Shown: positions 56,640 to 64,000 of the stretch, in pieces
Numbering within the stretch: position 1 is the stretch's first letter
Layout of the letters: each line of letters begins with the position of its first letter
Assembly: GCA_050084985.1 (NCBI GenBank)
Contig: JBITNC010000002.1
Location: forward strand, 35,836,001 to 35,900,000
Direction: 5' to 3'
Source of the DNA: Nageia nagi
Taxonomy: Eukaryota; Pinophyta
Length of the DNA stretch: 64,000 nt
The notes under the pieces: generated by a model
Database searches by the model: none
What the model saw: the letters and a program-made list of their open reading frames with translations, nothing else
What the model was told of the DNA's origin: nothing
Translations under genes and position numbers: made by a program

Positions 56640-59041
56640 ATGCCTCCTTGTAGACGCTCCACTGGACATTCTTGACCTATCCAGGAAGAGGTAGGGTTTT
56701 GAAATCACTTTCTTTTCTATTTTTTGTTTATAACTTGTAATTTAACCGTTTAATTTCAAAATTGAAACCATGTATGACATTTAAAAATCATTTTGATTAT
56801 TTTTATTAGATGAATTTTGTAAATCATGCTTTTATTTATATTTTTTGTGAAATTTTTTTATAATTCAGCCTCGATCGCTGACCTAGTCCGAACGGGTGAT
56901 AGAGTCGCTGACGTTTGTAATGCGAACACCGATAACTGAGTCTCACCTATTAGAAACACTAGTGTTTTAGTATGAAATGCCATTTTTTTTTAGCTAAATA
57001 TTTTTAACATTATATAGGTTCAAGATGTCTTTGAGCCTCAAGGTAGATATCCCTCAATTCTACAAGAGGGTAGAGGTCTTCTAAGTCCAGTCGATCATAC
57101 TTTCTTCAGGTCCATTGGTTTTGGAGTGGGACCATACATGGGTCGCATTCATTGGGAGTATCCTTTATTGGCTGCATTGTTAGATAGATGGGATGCGATG
57201 ACATGTACTTTTCATCTTCTGATAGGGGAGATGACTGTCATAGTGGAGGATATACATAGATTGTATAGACTCCCCATTCATGGACAGAGGATTTTTCCTG
57301 TGGTGGATAGAATAGGAGATTTACCTGCTATTTCTTATTTGTATGGGGGCACTCGGGTTGATACTATTATTTCAAAGATTATTTTAGGTGGTATCTGATA
57401 TTACCAGTATTGGATGGAGGATCAACAGGGGACGATCCATTTTTCCTACTTGATGGGTTTAATACAGTGTTATGCTCTCCCTGATACTGGCAGTGGGAGA
57501 TTTTCATGGTCGTTATTGCCCATTATTGTAGATATGATGTAGCATGGTATGATATATGCTTGGGCACCCACATTGTTAGCTCAAATTTATAGGGAGTTAT
57601 TCTTTTATTCACAAGGGCATAGGGCCTCTTTATCAGTTATTATCACCTTGCAGGCTTGGGCTTATGAGCATATAGCTGTGGCTCATCCTCCAGGGTTGTT
57701 GATGCCAAGATTTGGTAGTCACTTGGATTACGAGGTGGGCATAGTCTGATGGCATGATGATTTTTATATTCACCCATCAGATGGAGTTCATCGAGATGTG
57801 AGCTATTATCACCACATGCTTAGTCACTTGATTCCAGATCAGGTGAGATTCAGACCTTACCGCTTGTATCCCATCTGGGGAGAGCTCGCAGCTGAGCTTA
57901 TTGGTATTCAATAGCCATGTGTTTTGAGTGGTCATCAAGCCAATTTTTTGGAGTATTTTCATTTTGAGCAGGTTCACCATCAATTCAACCTAGTTTAGGA
58001 TGTACCTACCCCATCAATGCCATATCAATGTGAGGGCACTATTTTAGCAGATGGTATATAGCTGTTGGTTTATGTAGAGCTACACCCTACTTAGGAGGAG
58101 GGATCATGGGAGGATGATACCGAGGAGGATGATGTCGGGGTATCTGAGGCATTCAGGGCATGGTGGGAGGAGGGAGATGATGGCCTAGAGAGCAGATTGG
58201 CAGGTTGACATGTTCATCAGTGCATCGATGTTGTTGAGGAGTTGGGTGCAGTAGCAGGAGTGGGAGAGGTAGGTGAGGAGCCTATAGGAGCGAAGGTTGC
58301 AAGAGAGGAGGCTGCTGGTGAGGAGGTTATGGTAGATGCTCCTAAGGAGTTAGCTCCTGAGGAGGAGGCTACGGGTGTAGGTGAGGAGGGGGCTACCCCA
58401 GAGGTTACACGTGGAGTCGATGAGGCTCCTGCTACCCAGGTTCCTAGCATTAATACTTTGCTAGGGGATATTTATGAGCTGAGATACCAGTTGGCATAGG
58501 CCAACTCACACAGGTACAGGTATAGGGCTGAGCGAGATAGATATAGATAGGAGAGAGATGAGGCTCATTCCTCTTTACAGGGAGCTCAGGCTCATCAGTT
58601 AGGAGTAGCATCTACTTTCGAGGGTGGTCCTTCAATTTTTAGTCATGGCATTTATCAGCAGTAAGATTGTTATAATGGTATAGTATAGATGTGGCTGACA
58701 GTGTTCTAGCTTTTACTCCAGGGGCTCACTATCCTATACCTCTAGATAGTTATATGCCCATAGATATCTCAGCATATCAGATAGGTAGCAATGCACAAGG
58801 CATAGTTAGATCTCCAAGCAGGACTCAGAGGTCACGAGGTTTTCCTAATAGGAGTGGTACACCTTGGGCATCTCCCTTAGGCATTGTTGGTTCATTTGAG
58901 TTACAAGGAGCTCAGCATCTGGTTATTCCTATAGGATCCATAGGCACTACTCCTCCAGGTCAGGGTACCAGAGAGACTAGTAGACGGTGAAGGCGACCGA
59001 GTAGTCCTAGCAGACCAGGCAGTGGTTGGGGTAGTCCTTGA
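56640..59041 (+). pseudogene. Antisense PMD gene copy c, two exons (passenger of element B)
   Basis: Exon 1 is 56640-56690 (Met-Pro-Pro-Cys-Arg-Arg-Ser..., one TGA in place of a likely CGA). The intron is 56691-57017 (327 bp, GTAGGG...TATATAG, phase 0). Exon 2 is 57018-59041. Exon 2 starts VQDVFEPQGRYPSILQEGRG and contains FGVGPYMGRIHWEYPLLAAL, RWDAMTCTFHLLIGEM, VIVEDIHRLYRLPIHG (the PMD core), VIITLQAWAYEHIAVAHPPG, an acidic and Glu/Ala/Val/Pro-rich linker (58080-58450) and a Ser/Gly/Arg-rich tail ending GSGWGSP. Full length would be about 690 residues. About ten in-frame stops, mostly TAG/TGA of the CAG/CGA/TGG decay type, make it a pseudogene, though the frame is otherwise well kept. Transcription would run opposite to element B. 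Confidence 0.85.
56868..56965 (+). repeat. CG-rich motif cluster inside the PMD intron
   Basis: GATCGCTGACCTAGTCCGAA, GAGTCGCTGACGTTTGTAAT and GCGAACACCGATAACTGAGT: three or four TCGCTGACG-type motifs spaced about 30 bp within the 327 bp intron. Confidence 0.6.
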
Positions 59042-60095
59042 GGATACCCTTTTTCATGCTATTATTTTTATATGCTTATGAGGTTATTGGACCCTTGTAT
59101 TTTATTATATGATTCATGATGTTATGATGACCTTTTGATGGACTATGATGATGTATATATAGATAGATAGATCTTTGATATTTATGGTACTTGTATGATT
59201 TTTGATGCATGCGCTTTCATTCTATATATAGATTTATGATAAAATAGGTATGATATGATGTTACGTAGATCATAATTGTCTTTTAATTACTTGATGATGA
59301 ATAGATGTTAATGATAGATGTACTTTTCAAAATGTATGATGCATAGATATAATTGTAGAATGTATGATGTATAATGATGAAATATACAACATATATCAAC
59401 AAAATTAGTTTGATGATGTTACTAATCTCAAAATTAAGTTAATAATAAGTATGATTATAGTTGCTATAAATAATAAATCTAATTTATAATTTTAATAAGT
59501 TAAATTAGTTAAGGACATATTTTTATTATATTTGTGCGGAATCAAATGCATCATCTTCTGTACTTGGCAATTTTACAATAAACTTCTTTACATGACAAAC
59601 TAGTGACTTGTGGATGTATATGAACATTAACTTTATCTTGGTTAGGGGAATGATAAATAATCATCCTTATCCTTTCCAAAGAAAAGCAAATTTAATAATG
59701 TTCAAAGGTAATATATAATAGTAGAAATGGCTTGACATGACACACTAGTGACTTGTGGATGTATATGAACATTAACTTTATCTTGGTTAGGGGAACGATA
59801 AATAATCATTCTTATCCTTTCCAAAGAAAAGCAAATTTTAATAATGTTCAAAGGTAATAGATATTCCCAAAAGGAATGGGTTTAACAAAATGACACACAT
59901 GATTCTAAACATAAACAAATTACAAACCATGACAAAAGATTAGGTGATTTTGGATTAATAACCAAGTTATGATAACATCTACCTCATCTTTCTTTATCTC
60001 AAGATTTAACAACCTAAGATGATATCAAACAATATTGTTATATGTTGATAAAAAATCTAAAAACTCCAGTGTGTGTAGTGATATTCATTTCCCTT
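59042..60095. other. Downstream flank of PMD gene c, no gene
   Basis: AT-rich with ATGATG/ATAGATAG runs (59110-59230), like the flanks of the other PMD copies. It contains the recent tandem duplication at 59591-59860 listed separately. Confidence 0.5.
59591..59860 (+). repeat. Near-identical tandem duplication, ~125 bp unit, 145 bp period
   Basis: The segment starting CATGACAAACTAGTGACTTG (59591) recurs from 59736 with only a few differences over about 125 bp (GGGGAATGAT against GGGGAACGAT; ATCATCC against ATCATTC; one extra T). It is much younger than the surrounding decay. Confidence 0.9.
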
Positions 60096-60099
60096 CTTA

Positions 60100-60460
60100 G
60101 ATCATTTGAGATGAGATATCCTAGAGACATTAATAAGCTAGTCTATCCATATGAAACGTATAGAGGTCCATAGGAAAGAAGGTCGCTAACCAAAATGGAC
60201 ATATCGCCACTCGTAAGGTATGCCTCATTGCTTGATAGGTGTCCATAGCACTGATGAGGATTAACCCCTTGATCCTAAAACAACCTTGCTCTACTGCCAG
60301 TCAGGCATTCATAGCCCCGGTAGAGGATATTGTAATCACTCGAGAATCATTGATATAATGTAATTTTTTTTTTTAACTATCAAATGATTCTTGGGTTCGA
60401 TATGAAGCAAATAATAGGATGGACACATAACTTTCACTCTTAATATCTCTTAGAATTTTT
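60100..60460 (-). other. Conserved noncoding block with inverted repeat (element B)
   Basis: Plus-strand arms CACTCGAGAATCATT (60337-60351) and AATGATTCTTGGGTT (60383-60397) give 12 Watson-Crick pairs of 15. Two units of CATAGCCCCGG / CATAGCACTGA type follow toward lower coordinates, then CATATCGCCACTCGTAAGGT, matching the elements A and C blocks in reverse orientation. Same position as in element A: between the extra ORF and the antisense PMD gene. Confidence 0.7.
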
Positions 60461-60724
60461 TAATGTCGTAAGTGTTTGGAGTTTTTGGATTTTCCTTCAT
60501 TCACAAACTGTATGTTTTTCTATCATCTATGGTATATCATTTCTTTATGAAAGAAAAGACAAAGTGAATGTAGTGATAACAAGGAGATTTATTCTAAAAT
60601 GACCTTTTCACACATTACACGTCTACTGGATAATCACTTTTACAATGACATGCAACATATATTTACATCATACAAGGGCAGGGCACCCAATTGCCAAGTA
60701 ACCTCTAGATGTTTCCATCTAGGT

Positions 60725-60845
60725 AGATTTTATAATTTTATAATTTTTATGTGTTTTATAGTTTTCAATTTTTTAGGATTTTATAATTTTTTAATTTTTT
60801 TAGGATTTTATAATTTTTTAATTTTTTAGGATTTTATCATTTTTC
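60725..60845 (+). repeat. AT-rich minisatellite, ~28 bp unit
   Basis: About four units of TTTTATAATTTTTTAATTTT followed by TTTAGGA, with one-base length variation. It lies just downstream (element sense) of the extra ORF. Confidence 0.85.
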
Positions 60846-60992
60846 TAGGGAATCTATTCATGACGCATTCAAATCAAGTTTGTACTGCATCAGGATTAAA
60901 TGAACAATGTGTTGAACTAAACAAAAAATGAAAATCTAATACCACTTGATTATGATAGATTTCTAGAATACAATAATCTAAGTGTTCGAATG

Positions 60993-62058
60993 TTACGGTT
61001 TGTGTGATAGAGTGATTTGTTCTCGATGTTTTAAAGTCAGGTTGTGAGTACAATCAACCATTATTTTGGGCTTTTCTATAGGCCATAGAAGATAGAAATA
61101 TATCATTAAATTGTATTCTGAGTTAGGAGAACACCATAACTCAAATGCGTTGATACAAACAATAACTTGATATCCATTTACTTTGACATCCCAACCATAA
61201 GATTTGTGCGCATCATAGAATGTCAAGGCCATTTTTTGTTGTATTTCAAGAGGCATGGAAAAGATATTTGAATACAAAGGAGTAGGAACGTTATGAATAA
61301 CTTTCATAAAGAATCTTTGTCATACCTACTTTCGAACCCTGGAAGATAACTTCCATTATTTCGTACTCTATGTCCTTTTGATAGTTTTTTTATAATCTCA
61401 TTTCTAACCCTTATTTGATTTATCGTTGTAAGTTGGAAATCGACAAGGTTGCCCTTTCTCCAACTTTCATTTCCAAATTGTATGTCGCATTTCCATGCAA
61501 GAAAATCTGTGAGTTTGCCTATATTGTTGTTGTAACGTTCTAAGAGGAAAAGCCACAAAAGTATTTGAAAAATCATAAATCACCCTTTTATGAGGTAAAT
61601 AATGTAAAATTTCATCCATCCATTATAGGCTTTTGGTTAATTGCTTAATGTGTTTCAGCCTAGCTAAAAGGAGTGAATACTCAGTTAATTGGCAATTTAT
61701 GATGATTCTCGGTATTCCATAAGGCCATTGTAGGCAGAAAGCTGTTATTTCTTGTGATATTCTTTCCATATGGGTGAAATAGATTTGTGGATCTAAAATA
61801 ATACTTACTTCATATCCACAAAAAGTGACTTCCCAACCATTATTTATACCACAAAAACATATGATATGTTCTCTCAAATTGTTCATCAATAGTCAATCGT
61901 AAGTAATTTAAGAGATTAAAATCAAATCTATGTTTTAAATATGTTAATGCTAAATAACCTGGATATCTTGGTGATGGAAATCGTACTTGTGGTTGCACTA
62001 TGCTACCTTTAGCAGATTCCTTTGCCAGATTCATCTTTTCTATTTTTATCATTAACAC
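60993..62058 (-). pseudogene. Sense extra ORF with two W-P...C modules (element B copy)
   Basis: Four open segments in shifting frames (62058-61840, 61889-61623, 61576-61304, 61307-60993) read as one protein of about 350 residues. Module 1: HMFLWYK, then NNGWEVTFCGYEVSIILDPQ, EITAFCLQWPYGIPRIIINC. Module 2: FSMPLEIQQKMALTFYDAHK, SYGWDVKVNGYQVIVCINAF, MIYFYLLWPIEKPKIMVDCT. Each ends in F-x-L-x-W-P-x3-P-x-I-x2-[ND]-C, preceded by GW[DE]V..[CN]GY[EQ]V. It lies directly downstream of integrase. I do not recognise the fold. The only relative I can point to is the same ORF in element A (8650-9650). Confidence 0.65.
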
Positions 62059-62139
62059 TTGACAAATATCAATACTTTTATTTATTTATTATTTCAACAA
62101 TAAAATAAAAATGAAAGAAAACTAATGTACACATTTTTT

Positions 62140-63192
62140 TTATGTATAGAAGGGTCGAAGATGCATGATATTTATAGGTTCACGCTTTCATTTCCTTCTA
62201 AGTTTGATAAATGATAAGTTCCTTTACCGAATTTTTTCTTAATGATATATGGTCCTAACCAATTTGGAGCAAACTAATCTCTAAGCTGTCGTTCTATTCG
62301 TGAAGTTTGTTGATTTTCTTTTAAAACCAAATCACCTATTTTGAACTCACGAATTAGAGCCCTTTTATCAAAAGTTCATTTTATCCTCTTCTGATAAACA
62401 CGCATATGCTCTAAAGCATTGATACATTTTTCATCTAAAAGTAATAATTGATCTAAGCGAGTCTGTCTTGCTTCTTCATTGGAAATTTTGCTCACTTAGA
62501 TTTACTCTAAGGGATGGTATCTCAAGTTCTATGGGTAGGATGGCTTCTGTTCCATATACTAAAGAGAATGGTATTACCCCAATAGGAGTGTGTACACTGG
62601 TACGATAAGCCCATAAGGCTTTTGATATTTGCATATGCCAATCTCTAAGAGAATCATTTACTATTTTTGCTAAGATGTTCCGAATAGTTTTATTAGTATC
62701 CTCTGCCTGTCCATTGTCTTGTGGATAATATGGAGTGGAAAAACTTTGTTTAATTTTATACTTGTCACATATTTGTTTTACATCCTTATTTTTAAAAAAT
62801 TTTTCCATTATCCGTAATTAATTGGTTCGGTATACCGAATCTACATATAATATAGTTTTCTATAAATTCAGCAATTTGTGAACCAATGGTGGAAGTCATG
62901 GGAATAGCCTCTACCCATTTAGTAAAATATTCAGTTGCTGTAATGATGAATTGTGTCCACCAAAAGATGTAGGTGTAATTTGTCCTATTAAATCTAATGC
63001 CCATTTAGAGAATGGCCAAAGTGATTGTATAGGATGTAGTTCTTGAGAAGGTTGTGAAAATAAATGAGCATATTGTTGACATTTAAAACATTTTTTAACA
63101 TATTCACAACAATCCTTTTCCATAGTTGGCCAATAATACCCCATTCGTATTAATCGTTTCACAATCGCAACACCATTAAAATGTCCTCCCAT
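62140..63192 (-). pseudogene. Tat-type integrase of element B
   Basis: Zinc-finger half: MGGHFNGVAIVKRLIRMGYY, WPTMEKDCCEYVKKCFKCQQ (C-x2-C kept). Core: WALDLIGQI (first Asp), TEYFTKWVEAIPMTS, RFGIPNQLITDNGKIF (second Asp), PYYPQDNGQAEDTNKTIRNI (catalytic Glu kept), LRDWHMQISKALWAYRTSVH, VIPFSLVYGTEAILPIELEI. The C-terminal part continues after a frameshift near 62480 (FAPNWLGPYIIKKKFGKGTY) to about 62150. Three frames are used, so at least three frameshifts. Catalytic residues all remain, so decay here is mild compared with element A. Confidence 0.9.
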
Positions 63193-63965
63193 GTTCCATC
63201 ATGGGCGGAGGATATTGCCTTTTTAATATCATTCCATTCGAGACATCTGAGTAAAATACCATTGAAAATTTCATCGATGCAAGATATCCCCTATCAAACA
63301 ATATTTAGTTTCTTTGATTTTAAAAGCTCATCGTGATGATTTATTAAGGTTTGCAGGAAGAGTTCCAAATTTTAAAAAATCTGTCAATTCTTTGTACCAA
63401 TTATCTTTATCAGTTACATCAATATTAATACACTTTTTTCTTCATCTTCCTATTGTAATGATGATTGAGACAATTGAATTATTTCAACTTGAATTGAATA
63501 TTTTTTAGGATCTTTTGGGATAAGAGATCCAATAGAAGCCATAGCATCTGCAAATCTATTAGATGATCTTGGTGCTGCTTCTATACTAAATCGGTCAAAA
63601 GATTTTAATAATTCCTCAACTAACGCTTTATAATTTTGAAGTAAAGGTTTCTTTACATTGATAGATTCCTTTCACTTGATTTACGATGAGTAAAGAATCT
63701 CCAATAAATCTTAATTCTTTTAAATTTTAATTTAACAGCAGTTTTTAATGCTAATATCAAAGCTTCATATTCCACATTATTATTAGTTTCAAGGAAATTT
63801 TAATTTAAATGAACATGGTATAGGGATCCCTGCGGTGTTAAAATACAACACCTGCTCCACCACCTTGTTCACATCGAGAACCATCAAAGTGTATTGTCAT
63901 ATCCCAATCGTCTTCAGGTTCTACAGGTATTTCAATTTCAATCTAATTGAAACACCCCATCATCG
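63193..63965 (-). pseudogene. Archaeal-type RNase H (aRNH) of element B
   Basis: Minus strand: WDMTIHFDGSRCEQGGGAGV (first Asp), ETNNNVEYEALILALKTAVK (Glu), IGDSLLIVNQVKGIYQCKE (Asp), and NRFADAMASIGSLIPKD. This is the extra RNase H found between the pol RNase H and integrase in Tat-lineage Ty3/gypsy elements, which supports the lineage call for A, B and C. Two or three frameshifts. RT and protease would lie beyond 64000. Confidence 0.75.
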
Positions 63966-64000
63966 GGTAATTCAAATGACAAGGGGTTTATTATCTTGCA

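Noticed and set aside
58217-58450. Ser/Ala/Pro-rich minus-strand ORF
   Set aside because: Shadow of the Glu/Ala-rich linker of PMD copy c.

Overview
This window looks like intergenic DNA of a large, AT-rich seed-plant nuclear genome. The inference rests on plant-only families (Tat-lineage and chromovirus Ty3/gypsy, Ty1/copia, plant mobile domain, CACTA-type transposase remnants) and on deeply layered, slowly decayed retroelements. A gymnosperm such as a conifer is my guess from this style of decay; nothing in the sequence proves it. I found no intact host gene, no tRNA or rRNA gene, and no CRISPR array.

Layout. 1-2240: a decayed plant-mobile-domain (PMD) gene copy and its repeat-rich tail. 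2240-7800: mostly unidentified AT-rich DNA with a GA microsatellite and a 54-60 bp tandem array. About 7850-21981: a Tat-type element, 'A' (+ strand), cut by a minus-strand chromovirus 'X1' (12354-17627), which itself holds a solo LTR (14633-15441). 22229-22683: a CACTA/En-Spm-like fragment. 23270-30360: simple repeats, a ~160 bp satellite-like repeat, and an A-B-A duplication block whose B part also copies 16870-19260. 31164-49662: a Ty1/copia element 'Y' split by a Tat-family insertion 'C' (34663-46758). C has two 845/848 bp LTRs and a perfect 5 bp target-site duplication. 50320-52170: a second copia fragment. 52171-55090: a minus-strand chromovirus 'X3'. 55098-64000: Tat element 'B' (- strand), running off the window.

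The most interesting system is the Tat family (A, B, C). A and B share one order: aRNase H/integrase, then a sense extra ORF built of two related modules with a W-P-x3-P-x-I-x2-[DN]-C motif, then a noncoding block with a conserved inverted repeat, then a PMD gene on the OPPOSITE strand with a conserved phase-0 intron of about 325 bp, then a 3' UTR, polypurine tract and LTR. C keeps only gag, protease, the inverted-repeat block, the 3' UTR and the LTRs, so it looks like a non-autonomous derivative. GC-rich CGCCGACG-like motifs are clustered in the LTR U3 regions, in the leader of C, and around exon 1 and in the intron of the antisense PMD gene. This suggests shared regulatory sequence between element and passenger gene. 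Nearly every coding remnant carries stops and frameshifts.
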